Below are positions 26,906-36,503 of a stretch of DNA of 64,000 nucleotides, piece by piece; position 1 is the stretch's first letter, and the number at the start of each line of letters is the position of its first letter. A program made the position numbers and the translations under genes. The notes below the pieces were generated by a model, which saw only the letters and a program-made list of their open reading frames with translations, was not told the DNA's origin and did not search any database. The DNA is taken from assembly GCF_036322585.1 (NCBI RefSeq), contig NZ_AP024600.1, positions 1,054,001-1,118,000 on the forward strand, written 5' to 3'. The DNA comes from Luteolibacter sp. LG18. Its GTDB lineage: Bacteria; Verrucomicrobiota; Verrucomicrobiia; Verrucomicrobiales; Akkermansiaceae.

Positions 26906-27322
26906 TCATCGCGTGTAACCGCCATCGCCCGGCTTGGCATTGGCGTAGACCGGCGCGTGCAGCACGATGCAGGTGACCGCGGTGAGGAACAACCACAGCC
27001 GTGTCCGCGGACAAGCAGTCGGAACCAGAAACGCGCTCATCATGCCGCCGGACTCCGCCAGCGCCAGGCCCACGATCATCAGCGGCAGCTTCTGTTCCAG
27101 CAGCTTCACGCGAGGCAGGACCAGGAAGCGGACGACCATCGACGCGAACGCGCCACCGGTGGCGATGACCACCGGCACCAATGGTGCCACGGCCTTGTCC
27201 GGCCCCATGGAGATCCCCCCGCCCGCGATCATCTGGATCATGACGAGCCCGGAAAGGATGGCGAACCAGATCACCCACAGAGCCAGGGCGTTCGTGGGAC
27301 CGGAAGAACGAATCGGAATCAT
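26906..27322 (-). CDS. Hypothetical four-TM membrane protein
   Basis: A 138-residue protein starting MIPIRSSGPTNALALW. Four hydrophobic segments are visible (about 11-33, 45-62, 75-93 and 105-123), with few charged residues apart from short basic loops. No family recognised. It is convergent with the amidase gene, with a family A repeat between the stops, and lies downstream of the protease pair across a clear terminator. Confidence 0.65.
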   Translation of the reverse strand: MIPIRSSGPTNALALWVIWFAILSGLVMIQMIAGGGISMGPDKAVAPLVPVVIATGGAFASMVVRFLVLPRVKLLEQKLPLMIVGLALAESGGMMSAFLVPTACPRTRLWLFLTAVTCIVLHAPVYANAKPGDGGYTR

Positions 27323-27364
27323 GCCGGATGTTAGATCGTGCCCGTGCCCGCATGCACTCCCGGA

Positions 27365-27403
27365 AAATGAAAAAGCCGCCTCCCTATCCGGGAAGCGGCT
27401 TTG
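27365..27403 (-). terminator. Intrinsic terminator of the protease-pair transcript
   Basis: AAAGCCGCcTCCC (27372-27384) pairs with GGGAAGCGGCTTT (27390-27402) over 13 bp with one mismatch and a 5-base loop. On the minus strand the stem is followed by a T-rich run (TTCATTTTCC). It lies just after the stop of the minus-strand gene at 27420. Confidence 0.8.
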
Positions 27404-27419
27404 AAAGAACGCGCGTAGC

Positions 27420-28184
27420 TTACTTCGCCTGGGAAGCGGACTCCAGCAGGTCGGCGGCGGGGAGGACGACGTTGGTCGCCTGGCCCGAGCCGCTTTCGTC
27501 GCCCTTCGGCGGGAAGCGGTTGATGCCGATGCCGATGAACTTGCCATCGCCATTGAAGACCGGCATGCCGAGCGACGGCGCGCCGATGCGGGCGAAGGTG
27601 CGGGGCTTGCTGAGGATCGAGATGATCTCGCTGGTCATCACCAGCGGCTCGCGGTTGAGGTCCTTGCCGAGGCGGCCGAGCACGATCACGTCATCGAGCA
27701 GGGTCAGCTTCGCGGAGTCGGCGGTGTTCACCGGGACGAGCTTGGCTTCCTCCGGCTTCTCCGGGCGGATGAAGGCGAGGTCGAGGTCGGTGTCCTTGAA
27801 GGCGACCTTGGCCGGAACCTCGGAACCATCGGCGAGGATGATCTTCACTTCCTTGGTGTTCGACTTCGCGGAGATCTGCACCGGACCCTTTGGGGTGTTC
27901 ACGGTGCGGCCGTCCACGGCCGAGGCCACGTCGAGGGCGGAGAGCGGGCCGACGATCAGGCCGTCCTTGCCGATGACGGTGCCGACAACCTCGACCTTCT
28001 TCTCCTCCTTGCGGCTCGGGTTGTCACCGGCGGTGACCTCGAGCTCGACCACGGCGCTGATGAAGACGACGGAGTCCTTGTTGGAGGCCTGGAGGGCGAC
28101 GGCCTTGTCCTTGAGCGGACCGGTGGCCGCGGTGGCGAGGGGAGCCGCGAGCAGCGCGGCGAGGGCGAACGGGACGAATTTCAT
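27420..28184 (-). CDS. Exported trypsin-fold pseudoprotease (HtrA-related)
   Basis: The 254-residue protein has a signal peptide (MKFVPFALAALLAAPLATA) and follows the beta-barrel pattern of HtrA proteases, but the active site is lost. The region equivalent to GSGTIIHPDGYILTNHHV reads GTVIGKDGLIVGPLSALD (no His), and the GNSGGP region reads GAPSLGMPVF. TDLDLAFIRPE keeps the Asp context. It lies 36 bases downstream of a full HtrA gene on the same strand and ends at a terminator, so both are probably one transcript. A binding or regulatory partner of that protease is a reasonable inference. Confidence 0.75.
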   Translation of the reverse strand: MKFVPFALAALLAAPLATAATGPLKDKAVALQASNKDSVVFISAVVELEVTAGDNPSRKEEKKVEVVGTVIGKDGLIVGPLSALDVASAVDGRTVNTPKGPVQISAKSNTKEVKIILADGSEVPAKVAFKDTDLDLAFIRPEKPEEAKLVPVNTADSAKLTLLDDVIVLGRLGKDLNREPLVMTSEIISILSKPRTFARIGAPSLGMPVFNGDGKFIGIGINRFPPKGDESGSGQATNVVLPAADLLESASQAK

Positions 28185-28220
28185 GATTTCGGAGTTTGAG
28201 AATGGCGGGAGCCGGGTGGA

Positions 28221-30230
28221 TCACCAGGTCGGCTCGAGTTCGATGTAACGGGTGGTGATGCCGCGGCGGACGAACATCACGAATGGAGTGCGCTTGTTTT
28301 TCTCCAGTTCGTCGAGAAGCGATTTCAGCGTCTCGATGGAGTCCACCGGCTTGCCATCGAGCGAAAGCAGGATGTCGCCGTTGGAAAGCCCGCCGAGCCC
28401 GGCCCAGCCGGACGGCACCACCGCGGAGACGAGCACGCCCTTGAGATCCTCCGGCAGCTTCTCGCGGACGCGGTCGGCCTGACCGAGATCGCGGGAGGTG
28501 AACTCCAGCGGATCGCAGACGTGGGACGCGAGTTCGGAGGTGCCTTCCGGACTGGCGACGAGCGGCACCTTGATGACGATATCCTCCTTGCCGCGGCGGA
28601 CGTTCAGCGCGACCTCCGAGCCGATCTTATACTGTCGGATGAGGGAGCTGAAGACGTCGGAGTCCTCAGGGCGGGAGGACGGGATCACCGTGCCATCGAG
28701 CTTGAGCAGCAGGTCGCCGGTCTTGAGGCCCGCCTTCTCGGCATTGCTGCCGGGGTGGACCTGGGTGACGCGCACGCCCTTCGAGCCGGGAATGCCGAGC
28801 GCGGTGGCGAGGTCGGCGGAAATCACCTGGGTATCGAGGCCCATCCACGCCTTGCGGACGAGGCCCGGCTTGTCGGGATCGGGCTCGGGGCCGATCTTCA
28901 CGACGGTGAGGAAATTCCGGCCATCGTGCTCATAGGACACGAGCACCGGCACCGGCTCGGTCTTGTCCTTGGTGATGTCCGCGCTGACGCTGACGAGATC
29001 GGTGAGGCCGGTGACCGGCTTGCCATCGAGCTCCACGATCAGGTCGCCCGGCGCGATCGCCGGCTTGGAATCGGCGGCGGCACCGCCGGCCCGCAGGCTC
29101 TGGACCACCGCGGCGCGGTTGTCATCGCGGAGCATCTGCTTCGCGGTGAGCTGGGTGAGATCGCGGGCGGTAATGCCCCAGGAAAGGAGTTCCTTTTCGC
29201 GTGGCTCGGCGGGCTCGCGCTCGGTGGTGGTGAGCTTCCACGTGATCGCCTTGCCATCGCGCAGGCCGTCGAGCTTCACCTCGGAACCCACCGGAGACTC
29301 AAGGAGCAGGCGGTTGAACACCGGGATGTCCTCCGGCGAGCGGGAGGCGGGAACGGCGGTGCCGTTGCAGGCGGTGACGATGTCGCCCGCCTTCAGGCCG
29401 GCCTTGTCCGCCGGGGAGCCCGCGATGATACCGCCGACGAGCACGCCCGCGGCGTCCTTGCTGGACTTGAGCAGCGGCTGGACGAGAAGGCCGGTCCAAC
29501 TGCGGCGGACCTTGCCGGTGGCGATGAGTTCGTCCGCCACCTTGCGCGCGAGGTTCGCCGGGATCGCGCCGCCGAGGCTGCCGATGCCGACCTCGTTCAC
29601 GCCGATGATCTCGCCCTTGAGATTGACCAGCGGGCCGCCGGAGTTGCCGGGGAAGATGACCGCGTCGTGGCCGATCCAGCGCACCAGCTCGCCGACGGCC
29701 TCGCCATCGAGGCGCATCGAGCCGCCGGGCGCGATCATCTCGGTATTGGCCACGATGCCCTGGGTCACCGATTGGGAAAGCCCGGCCGGGCTGCCCATGG
29801 CGAGCACGACATCGCCGACTTCCAAGGCGGAACTGTCACCGAACTTCGCGACCGGCAGCGGCGCGTTCGGGTCGCGGAGGTCCTTCTTGTCGATCTTGAG
29901 AATGGCGAGGTCCGAGAGCGGATCGGTGCCGACCAGCGTGGCGCGCACTTCCTGGCGATCGGCGAGGCGCACGACGATGCGGGTGGCGCGGCCGGCGACG
30001 TGGTGGTTGGTGAGGATGTAGCCGTCCGGATGGATGATGGTACCGGAGCCGCTGGCGCGCTGCTTCTGCATGCGGCCCGCGCCGCCCTCCTCCGCCACCA
30101 CGTGGATGCGGACCAGCGCGGGATAGACGGATTGGACGGAGGCCTCGATCTGGGGATCGGTCTTGGCGCTGGCGGTCACCGGCGCGAGAGCGGCGATGCA
30201 GGGGAGCAGATAAAAGGCGTGACGGAACAT
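28221..30230 (-). CDS. HtrA/DegP-type periplasmic serine protease with several PDZ domains
   Basis: The 669-residue protein has a signal peptide (MFRHAFYLLPCIAALAPVTA). The trypsin-like domain has a full triad: His77 in TNHHVAG, Asp107 in SDLAIL and Ser197 in GNSGGP. Three PDZ-type segments follow: GIIAGSPADKAGLKAGDIV (about 270), VHPGSNAEKAGLKTGDLL (about 495) and a third at the C-terminus (VVPSGWAGLGGLSNGDILLS), plus a diverged one near 380. Such proteins degrade or refold damaged envelope proteins. It is larger than DegP (about 450 residues) because of the extra PDZ units. It is first in a two-gene unit with a pseudoprotease. Confidence 0.9.
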   Translation of the reverse strand: MFRHAFYLLPCIAALAPVTASAKTDPQIEASVQSVYPALVRIHVVAEEGGAGRMQKQRASGSGTIIHPDGYILTNHHVAGRATRIVVRLADRQEVRATLVGTDPLSDLAILKIDKKDLRDPNAPLPVAKFGDSSALEVGDVVLAMGSPAGLSQSVTQGIVANTEMIAPGGSMRLDGEAVGELVRWIGHDAVIFPGNSGGPLVNLKGEIIGVNEVGIGSLGGAIPANLARKVADELIATGKVRRSWTGLLVQPLLKSSKDAAGVLVGGIIAGSPADKAGLKAGDIVTACNGTAVPASRSPEDIPVFNRLLLESPVGSEVKLDGLRDGKAITWKLTTTEREPAEPREKELLSWGITARDLTQLTAKQMLRDDNRAAVVQSLRAGGAAADSKPAIAPGDLIVELDGKPVTGLTDLVSVSADITKDKTEPVPVLVSYEHDGRNFLTVVKIGPEPDPDKPGLVRKAWMGLDTQVISADLATALGIPGSKGVRVTQVHPGSNAEKAGLKTGDLLLKLDGTVIPSSRPEDSDVFSSLIRQYKIGSEVALNVRRGKEDIVIKVPLVASPEGTSELASHVCDPLEFTSRDLGQADRVREKLPEDLKGVLVSAVVPSGWAGLGGLSNGDILLSLDGKPVDSIETLKSLLDELEKNKRTPFVMFVRRGITTRYIELEPTW

Positions 30231-30530
30231 CGGTGTGGGATCTGAGCGTCCCTCCCGAGGGAGGACAAGCCGTCAGCGCGGTCCGCGGCGGGTTTTGTCT
30301 GGAAAAGGGCGGGAGGAGTGGAGGCTTCAGCCGAGGAGGGTCGTCAGAGGGGGCGGTGGCTCGGGAGATTTTAGCCGCAAAGAAGCGCAAAAATCGCAAA
30401 AGGGAAGAGAGGCGAAATCGGGCTCCGAGGGCGACTGGAGCCATCTTCTCTTCCTGAAAACTGAACACTGCAAACCAGCAAACTTCCAGGCCTCCGCCCC
30501 CCCCCTGAAGACCCTCCTCGCCTAAAGGCC
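30231..30530. other. 300-base intergenic region with A-rich GCAAA repeat
   Basis: Separates htrA-like (downstream) from the exporter operon (upstream), both on the minus strand, so it should contain the htrA promoter; none is obvious. A purine-rich motif around 30372-30402 (GCCGCAAAGAAGCGCAAAAA, then TCGCAAAAG) repeats the GCAAA word several times. A C9 run lies at about 30497-30505. Short open frames here are not convincing. Next to the adaptor stop, the minus strand reads GTAG then GGCCTTTAGGC, a possible minimal REP-like unit. Confidence 0.35.
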
Positions 30531-31802
30531 CTACTCCTGGCGCTTCTTCACCTCGGTGCCGTCCTTGACGGTGTCCGGCGGGTGGAGGAGGACCTCGTCG
30601 CCGGGGACCAGGCCGGAGGTGACCTCGGTGAGGCGGCCATCGGTGTGGCCGACTTCCAGGGTGACCTTGGCCGCCTTGCCTCCGCGGAAGGCGAAGGTTT
30701 TCCAGGCATTGCCCTCGCGGAACAACGCGCCGGACGGCACCACCGGGATATCCTCGCCATGCCAGACGGCGACCCGGACCTCGACGCGGAAGCGGTCGCC
30801 AAGGCGCGCGGCTTCCTTCGGCGGATCGACCAGATCGCTCAGCACGATCACGCGCTGCTCCTCCACCCCGAGCGCGGAGATCTTGGTGAAACCGGCGGGC
30901 TCGACACGGCGGACGCGGCCTCTCAGCGGCTGCGCGCCGCCCCATTGCTCGATGTCCACCAGATCGCCCTCGTGGATGGCGACGGCATCGCGGGACAGGA
31001 TCTCGGCCTCGATCTCAAGGTCCGCCGGGTCTCCGATCTCCAGGATCTGGGTGCCGGGGGTGACGATGGTTTCGCTCTCCTGCATCACCTTCAGCACGCG
31101 ACCGGAGACGGGCGACTTCACCTCGGCGAGGTTGCCGGCGGCATCGGGCTTCGGCCGCTCCAAGGCGGTGCGCGCCTGGGCGAGTTCATACTCCGCCACC
31201 TGGAGGGTGAACTCGGCGGCGCGTAGCTGGGCGGCCTTCACACTGGCCTCGCTCTCGACGCGGTCGCGGTCGCTCTTCGACACCGATCCCGGCATCTGCA
31301 CGGAGCGGACGCGGTCGCGGTCGGCGATGGCGAGCTTGAGGGAAGCGCGCGCGACCTCCAGCGATTCGGCTGCCTGCTGGCGGGCGGCATCGCGGGTGGC
31401 CACCACGGCCTCGGCCTGCGCCTTCGCCCGCGGGTCGAGCAGCGGCGAAACGACCGGCTCGATGGCGGTGATCACGGTTTCCCCGGCCCTCACCTCGTCG
31501 CCCGCCTTGAGGGCCACGCGGCGCATTTTCCCGGCGGCGGGCGCAGCGACGACGTAGCGGTTGCGGATGCGAGTCTTGCCCTCCTCGGAGACCCGGACGG
31601 TGAGCGCGGAGCGGGTGACCGCGCCGGTTTCCACCTCCACCGGCTTGCCCTTCATGCCGATGGCGATCAGCGCGACGATCGCGGCGAGGCCGAGCCACGG
31701 CAGCAGCTTGCGGAAGCGTTTCTTCGCGGTGCGGCCCTCCTTCGGATCCCACGGGGGATCGTCTTGGCCGCGGGCGGGAACGAAGGAAGGGGAATCGGAC
31801 AT
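30531..31802 (-). CDS. HlyD/MacA-type efflux periplasmic adaptor subunit
   Basis: A 423-residue membrane-fusion protein with one N-terminal TM (about 35-50, LPWLGLAAIVALIAIGM). The lipoyl halves are split around a coiled-coil hairpin: MRRVALKAGDEVRAGE and VKSPVSGRVLKVMQESE flank about 120 residues of helix (about 115-215). A beta-barrel and membrane-proximal domain follow (VVPSGALFREG, DEVLLHP). It links an inner-membrane transporter to an outer-membrane channel. It lies 25 bases after the FtsX permease gene as the last gene of a three-gene unit; no TolC gene is nearby. Its TAG stop lies in a GTAG. Confidence 0.9.
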   Translation of the reverse strand: MSDSPSFVPARGQDDPPWDPKEGRTAKKRFRKLLPWLGLAAIVALIAIGMKGKPVEVETGAVTRSALTVRVSEEGKTRIRNRYVVAAPAAGKMRRVALKAGDEVRAGETVITAIEPVVSPLLDPRAKAQAEAVVATRDAARQQAAESLEVARASLKLAIADRDRVRSVQMPGSVSKSDRDRVESEASVKAAQLRAAEFTLQVAEYELAQARTALERPKPDAAGNLAEVKSPVSGRVLKVMQESETIVTPGTQILEIGDPADLEIEAEILSRDAVAIHEGDLVDIEQWGGAQPLRGRVRRVEPAGFTKISALGVEEQRVIVLSDLVDPPKEAARLGDRFRVEVRVAVWHGEDIPVVPSGALFREGNAWKTFAFRGGKAAKVTLEVGHTDGRLTEVTSGLVPGDEVLLHPPDTVKDGTEVKKRQE

Positions 31803-31827
31803 GGGAATCGCGGGTAAGGATGAGGGG

Positions 31828-34197
31828 TCAATCGCGCGCCTTCAAGACGCCGACGAGATCGAGTTTGGCCAGCATCCGGCTGACGAGCGTGAAGGAGAAC
31901 GCGGCGGCGGAAAGCACCACCAGCACGGCGATGGAGTAGGTGGAACTCTCCACCACGATCGGCATGCGGACGGTTTCCGTGCTGAAGGAGGACATGATGA
32001 GCAGCACCAGCCCCTTCCCCAACGCGAGGCCGACGGGCAGGGCGGTGAGCACGAGCAATGACAGCTCACCCAACAACACGCCGCGGACCTCGGCCATGTT
32101 GAAGCCGACGACGCGCAGGGTGGCCAGCTCGCGGCTGCGTTCGGAAAGGGCGATGCGCGAGCTGTTGTAGACCACGCCGAAGGCCACGATCACCGCGAGC
32201 ACGAAGTAGAGCATGCGGAGCAGGCCGATGCTCTTCGCGGTGGTGTCGCGGAACGACGCGAGCTGGTCACGCTTCACCATCACGATGGCGGCGCGCGGCG
32301 TGTCCTTCACCTCGCGCATGAAATCGTCCCAGCGGCTATGATCGAGCGTGAGGTAGGCGCCGTTCACGGTATCGCCCTCGTGCATCAGGCGGCGCAGCGC
32401 CTCGATGTCCATGTAGGCGGCCACGCCCGCGTAATCGGTGACGAGACCGCGGATGGGAATGCTCAACACCGGTCGACGACCCTCCATCACCTCGACCTGC
32501 ACCTCATCGCCGACGTTCGCGCCGATCACCTCGGCGAGTTTCTTCGACATGATGAGCCCCTCTTCCGGCATCTGGATCGTGTCGCCGTTTTCATCCAGCA
32601 GGCGGTTGAGGTTCGCGCCGGATGGAAGGCCGGTGATGGCGAGCTTGCGGTGGTGGTGGCCGTAGCGCAGGCGCGTCTGCACGCTGCGGATCGGCTCGGC
32701 GAGGGTCACGCCGGGCAGGTGCTCCAGATCGTGCAGGCCCTTTTCCGAGGACGGCTCGACGAGGAAAACGGCCACGTCCTGGCGCTGCTGGCGGTTCCAC
32801 TGGAAGGTGAGCAGGTAGTCGATGCTGTTCGCCATCGCGCCCGGCAGCACCATCAGGCCGGTGGCGAGCGCGATGCCCGCGGAGGTGAACACCGCCTGCC
32901 ACGGGCGGCGCTCGATGTTCCGCAGCGCCATCCGGAACACCGGGCTGAAGAAATGGGTAAGCCCGATGCGTTCGAACAACGATGGCTTGAAATCCGCGGG
33001 CGGCTCCGGGCGCATCGCCTCGGCGGGGGGCAGTTTCACCGCCTGCCACACCACCGTGATCACTCCCGCCGCGGAGGCTCCCGCGCTGACCATCAGCGCC
33101 AGCAGCAGCGCGCCGTAGTCCATGCGGAACTCCAGCGAGGGGAAGCGGAAGAACATCGTGTAGAGGTTCACCAGCCCGCCGCCCATCAGCCGCCCGGCGA
33201 AACCGCCGATCACGGTGCCGAGGAAGCCGATCACCACCACGAACTTCAGGTAATGGATGCCGACCTGGCGCGAGGAATAGCCGAGCGCCTTCATCTGCGC
33301 GATCTGCTCGCGCTGAAGCCGCACGATGCGGGACAGCACCGAGTTTACCATGAACGCGGCCACGCTGAGGAACACCAGCGGATAGACCACGGACAGGGCG
33401 TGCAGCACCTTCAGCTCGTCACCGAGGCGTTGGGCGGACGCCTGGTCCTTCCGCGTGTAGGCACCGCCCGCGCCGTAGGGAGCGAGGAGGCGGTCCATGG
33501 CCTCCATCACCGGTTCGGCGGCAGCACCGGGAGCGAGATCCATGACGACGTCATTGAACGCGCCATCGAGATTGTAGGCCACCGCCAGCGCGCGGTAGTT
33601 CATCCAGATCACGCTGAAGCGCTTGTGATCCGGCAGGGTTTCCCCGGCGCGGGCCTCGAAGACATATTCCGGCGAAAGCCCGATGCCGCAGATCTGGAGG
33701 GTCTCGCGGTGGCCGTTGATCACCGCCACCAGTGAGTCGCCGGGCTTCAAGCCGTTCTCATTCGCGAAGGCCTCGCCGACCACCACCTCGCGCCGCGAAT
33801 CGATCTCCGGCATGCGGCCGGTGCGGAGGAAGACGCGGTTCAGCTTCGGCGCGCCGCCGTCCTCCGGCAGCGAGATGATGTGGCCGGTGGCCGGCTCCGC
33901 CAGGCCGGGCAGATCGAGTGTGACATCCACCGCCACCCGCGGCTCGACCACCGAAACACCGGGCAGTTTCTCCAACTCCGCCGCGGCCGAAAGCGGCGCG
34001 CGCTTCAGCGAGGCGAACACATCCGCCAGCGCGAACTGCTCGTAGTAGGCATCCCGCGTGGACTCCAGCGTGAGGATCAGGCTGCGGGTCATGATCATCA
34101 TCGCCAGCCCGCAGGCCATGACCAGACTGACGGCGATGACCTGGCCCTTCATGCGGCCGAGATCGCGCAGCAGTTTACGGTCGAGCGGTGAAATCAT
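31828..34197 (-). CDS. ABC transporter permease, two FtsX/MacB_PCD domains
   Basis: A 789-residue inner-membrane protein. An N-terminal TM (about 17-38) is followed by a periplasmic MacB core domain (about 40-260), three TM helices (about 270-375), a linker, a second TM with another periplasmic core domain (about 430-640), and three C-terminal TM helices (about 665-780). This is the duplicated FtsX arrangement of LolC/MacB-like exporters that act as mechanotransmission pumps rather than channels. With the ATPase upstream (16-base gap) and the adaptor downstream it forms a tripartite exporter of unknown cargo (lipid, peptide or drug). Confidence 0.9.
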   Translation of the reverse strand: MISPLDRKLLRDLGRMKGQVIAVSLVMACGLAMMIMTRSLILTLESTRDAYYEQFALADVFASLKRAPLSAAAELEKLPGVSVVEPRVAVDVTLDLPGLAEPATGHIISLPEDGGAPKLNRVFLRTGRMPEIDSRREVVVGEAFANENGLKPGDSLVAVINGHRETLQICGIGLSPEYVFEARAGETLPDHKRFSVIWMNYRALAVAYNLDGAFNDVVMDLAPGAAAEPVMEAMDRLLAPYGAGGAYTRKDQASAQRLGDELKVLHALSVVYPLVFLSVAAFMVNSVLSRIVRLQREQIAQMKALGYSSRQVGIHYLKFVVVIGFLGTVIGGFAGRLMGGGLVNLYTMFFRFPSLEFRMDYGALLLALMVSAGASAAGVITVVWQAVKLPPAEAMRPEPPADFKPSLFERIGLTHFFSPVFRMALRNIERRPWQAVFTSAGIALATGLMVLPGAMANSIDYLLTFQWNRQQRQDVAVFLVEPSSEKGLHDLEHLPGVTLAEPIRSVQTRLRYGHHHRKLAITGLPSGANLNRLLDENGDTIQMPEEGLIMSKKLAEVIGANVGDEVQVEVMEGRRPVLSIPIRGLVTDYAGVAAYMDIEALRRLMHEGDTVNGAYLTLDHSRWDDFMREVKDTPRAAIVMVKRDQLASFRDTTAKSIGLLRMLYFVLAVIVAFGVVYNSSRIALSERSRELATLRVVGFNMAEVRGVLLGELSLLVLTALPVGLALGKGLVLLIMSSFSTETVRMPIVVESSTYSIAVLVVLSAAAFSFTLVSRMLAKLDLVGVLKARD

Positions 34198-34213
34198 GCG
34201 GGGAGCGGCGGGA

Positions 34214-34948
34214 TCACCATTTCAGTTGCGCCGCGGGCAGGCGGGTTTCGTTGCGGTGGCTATCAACGATCCTGCCATCGGAAAGGTGCAGGACACGGTC
34301 GGCCATGTCCGCCATCGCCGCGTTGTGGGTGATGACCACGGTGAGCGTGCCGAGCTCGCGGTTGATGCGCTCCACGGCCTCCAGCACGGTGATGCCGGTG
34401 GTGACGTCGAGCGCGCCGGTGGGTTCATCGCACAGCAGTACCTCGGGGCGTTTCGCGATCGCGCGGGCGATGGCGACGCGCTGCTGCTCCCCGCCGGAAA
34501 GCTGGGACGGGAAATGGTCCATGCGCTTGCCGAGGCCGACCATTTCCAGCGCCTCCTCCGGCGTCATCGGATCGCGCGAGATGCTGGTGATGAGCGCCAC
34601 GTTTTCCCGGGCGGTGAGGCTGGGGATGAGGTTGTAAAACTGGAAGACGAAGCCGACGCAGTTCCGGCGGAACAGGGTGAGCGTGTTCTCGTCCGAGCCA
34701 TCGAGCGGCCAGCCTTTGTAGAGCAGCTCGCCGGAGGTCGGGATATCGAGGCCGCCGAGGATGTTCAGCAGCGTCGATTTCCCGCTGCCAGACGCCCCGA
34801 GCAGGCAAACCAGCTCGCCCGCGTTCAGCTCCATGTCCACGCCGTGCAGCGCCACCACGTCCAGCTCACCGGTGTGGTAAACCTTCCGCAGCTTCTTCGC
34901 CTGGAACACGACACCCGTGGAAAGCGGAGAGGGCGCGAGAGCATTCAT
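34214..34948 (-). CDS. ABC transporter ATP-binding protein (MacB/LolD type)
   Basis: The 244-residue ATPase has Walker [11 protein letters not shown]-loop [18 protein letters not shown], signature LSGGEQQR, Walker [13 protein letters not shown] and the H-loop VVITHN. The sequence class fits the LolD/MacB/FtsE group that pairs with FtsX permeases. I take the ATG at 34948 (MNALAPSP); an in-frame TTG at 34987 is less likely. It is the first gene of the exporter unit. Confidence 0.93.
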   Translation of the reverse strand: MNALAPSPLSTGVVFQAKKLRKVYHTGELDVVALHGVDMELNAGELVCLLGASGSGKSTLLNILGGLDIPTSGELLYKGWPLDGSDENTLTLFRRNCVGFVFQFYNLIPSLTARENVALITSISRDPMTPEEALEMVGLGKRMDHFPSQLSGGEQQRVAIARAIAKRPEVLLCDEPTGALDVTTGITVLEAVERINRELGTLTVVITHNAAMADMADRVLHLSDGRIVDSHRNETRLPAAQLKW

Positions 34949-35040
34949 CGGACGGGATGAAGATAGCCGTCCGAATCGGATGCACAACTGTCATGTGTTA
35001 GCCGGGCGCAGTTGCGAAACGCGGCGTTTGAAACGGCAAA

Positions 35041-35174
35041 GCAGCGCAAGCATTCCTGCTTGCGGGTGGGAACGCACCGCGATCAGGCAAGGGCATGAAT
35101 CGGATCGTGCCGGTGATTGATGGATCCACCGGCGATGAGCCGCGCACGCTCACAAGCAGGAATGCTTGTGCTAC
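35041..35174. repeat. REP-like inverted doublet, family C (CAAGCATTCCTGCTTG)
   Basis: The left hairpin CGCAAGCA-TTCC-TGCTTGCG (35045-35064) is preceded by GCAG. The right hairpin, read on the minus strand, is CACAAGCA-TTCC-TGCTTGTG (35170-35151) preceded by GTAG (35174-35171). The second stem pair is G-C in one and A-T in the other, a compensatory change. The TAG of the right GTAG is the stop codon of the DUF1080 gene. A degraded half copy (CGAATGCTTGCGCT) lies near 63278-63291. Confidence 0.75.
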
Positions 35175-35836
35175 TGAGTCACCTCGATCTTCCGGAACTC
35201 CACTTCCGAGCCTTCCGCTTGCAGCGCGATCTGGCCCTTGGTGGCGGTGCATTTCGAGCCGTCGTTCACCAGCGTGCCGTTCACCCACACCTTCACGGCG
35301 TCGCCCTTGCACTCGATGAGCATCGTGTTCCACTCGCCCGGCGGCTTCTCCGAGCCATCGGTGAGATTGAGGATGCGGCGGGCATCGTTCGCGCCACCGC
35401 CATAGGCCTGGCCATTCTTCTTTGGGCGGCGCTTCTCCATCTCCGGCACCTCGATGTTCTCGCCGATGCACCAGAAGTCCCCTGCGTCACCCGACTGCAT
35501 CTGCACCTCGATGGACTGCGGGAACATGTTGTAGAGCACCCGCGGCTTCGAGGCGTGGACGAGCACGCCGCAGTTCCCCGGCTTCGCGGCGAAGCGGTAC
35601 TGCACCTCCAGCTTGTAGTTGGAGAATTCCTTGTCGGTGATGAGGTGCCCGCCCGGCTTTCCCAGGGAAACCAGCAGGCCGTCCCGCACGACGAAGCTCG
35701 GGCCGAGCTTGGTATCCTTGTCCGCCGCCGGGACATCCGCGTGCCAGCCGGTGAGGTCCTTGCCGTTGAAGAGCGAAATGGGGTCGGCGGCAACCACCAT
35801 CGAGGACAGGCCGATCAGAAGAAGCGGGGTTTTCAT
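35171..35836 (-). CDS. Secreted DUF1080 (3-keto-disaccharide hydrolase-like) protein
   Basis: The 221-residue protein has a short signal peptide (MKTPLLLIGLSSMVVAAD). The concanavalin-like DUF1080 fold is shown by ISLFNGKDLTGWHAD, NYKLEVQYRF, NCGVLVHA, QSIEVQMQSGDAGDFW and the C-terminal GQIALQAEGSEVEFRKIEV. The family is expanded in Verrucomicrobiota, Planctomycetota and Bacteroidota and includes enzymes that hydrolyse 3-keto-glycosides. It lies 53 bases after the HIT gene on the same strand. The TAG stop is part of a REP-like GTAG. Confidence 0.85.
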   Translation of the reverse strand: MKTPLLLIGLSSMVVAADPISLFNGKDLTGWHADVPAADKDTKLGPSFVVRDGLLVSLGKPGGHLITDKEFSNYKLEVQYRFAAKPGNCGVLVHASKPRVLYNMFPQSIEVQMQSGDAGDFWCIGENIEVPEMEKRRPKKNGQAYGGGANDARRILNLTDGSEKPPGEWNTMLIECKGDAVKVWVNGTLVNDGSKCTATKGQIALQAEGSEVEFRKIEVTQ

Positions 35837-35889
35837 CACATCTCCGATACGGCAACTCCCGACGGTTTTTGCGAAAAACCGCTCCCGCC

Positions 35890-36309
35890 TCACTCCTGTT
35901 CCAAATCCAGCCCTACCGCCATCGCCTTCCGGATTTCCTCCACCTCGCCGTCCTCGTAGGCACGCTTGCCGAAGTAATCCCACACCGTGCCGGGCCAGGC
36001 CGGATCGTCCTCGTTGCGGGCGATGAGATGGATGTGCATCTGTTGGACCTGGTTGCCGATGCAGGCGACGTTGAGCTTCCGCGGCTTGAAGTGCGCAGAC
36101 ATGAAAATGGACACGGTGCGGATGGCGGCCGTGACCTCGGCGTGCTGCTCCGGCGTGAGCTGGTGCAGGTCCTCGATGCCATCCTCGACCTCCGGCACCA
36201 GCAGGAACCAGGGGAAGATGGCGTTGTTTTTCAGCAGCAGGCGGCAGATGCCGAGGCGGCCCAGATCGAAGGAACCGGCGGCGAGGCGGGGATGGAGGGT
36301 GAAGGCCAT
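35890..36309 (-). CDS. HIT-family protein
   Basis: The 139-residue histidine-triad protein has the motif QQMHIHLIAR followed by DDPAWPGTVWD, matching the HIT subgroup with QxHxHxxAR and WPGPVW. Members hydrolyse or transfer nucleotide phosphates; the natural substrate of this subgroup is unclear. The start at 36309 gives MAFTLHPRL, a typical N-terminus. An upstream extension would run through the divergent promoter region, so it was rejected. Divergent from the TPR gene. Confidence 0.82.
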   Translation of the reverse strand: MAFTLHPRLAAGSFDLGRLGICRLLLKNNAIFPWFLLVPEVEDGIEDLHQLTPEQHAEVTAAIRTVSIFMSAHFKPRKLNVACIGNQVQQMHIHLIARNEDDPAWPGTVWDYFGKRAYEDGEVEEIRKAMAVGLDLEQE

Positions 36310-36433
36310 GTCAGACAGCGGGTGCGCCCTCGATTCCGCCACGCGGCGATTCACAGGACCAGCACGGATCGAGGAAAGGATGCCTATTGTTCCACAGGTC
36401 CGGACCATCCGCCAGCGGGGAATATCCGGTGGT

Positions 36434-36461
36434 TTGCCAGCCCGGGGGAGCCGTGTATAAT
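36434..36461 (+). promoter_or_regulatory. Sigma-70 type promoter of the TPR/DUF6157/VOC operon
   Basis: TTGCCA (36434-36439) and a perfect TATAAT (36456-36461) are separated by 16 bases. Transcription would begin near 36468, about 36 bases before the GTG start at 36504. This is the clearest housekeeping promoter in the window. Confidence 0.7.
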
Positions 36462-36503
36462 GGTTGCCAATCCTCCCCACCGGGGAATGGTACTCCTACT
36501 CCC

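Noticed and set aside
34949..34987. Upstream TTG start for the ABC ATPase
   Set aside because: A normal ATG at 34948 gives the usual N-terminus for the family; the extra residues are not conserved-looking.
35041..35174. CRISPR-like array (repeated hairpins)
   Set aside because: Only two units in inverted, not direct, orientation; there are no regular spacers and no cas genes anywhere in the window.
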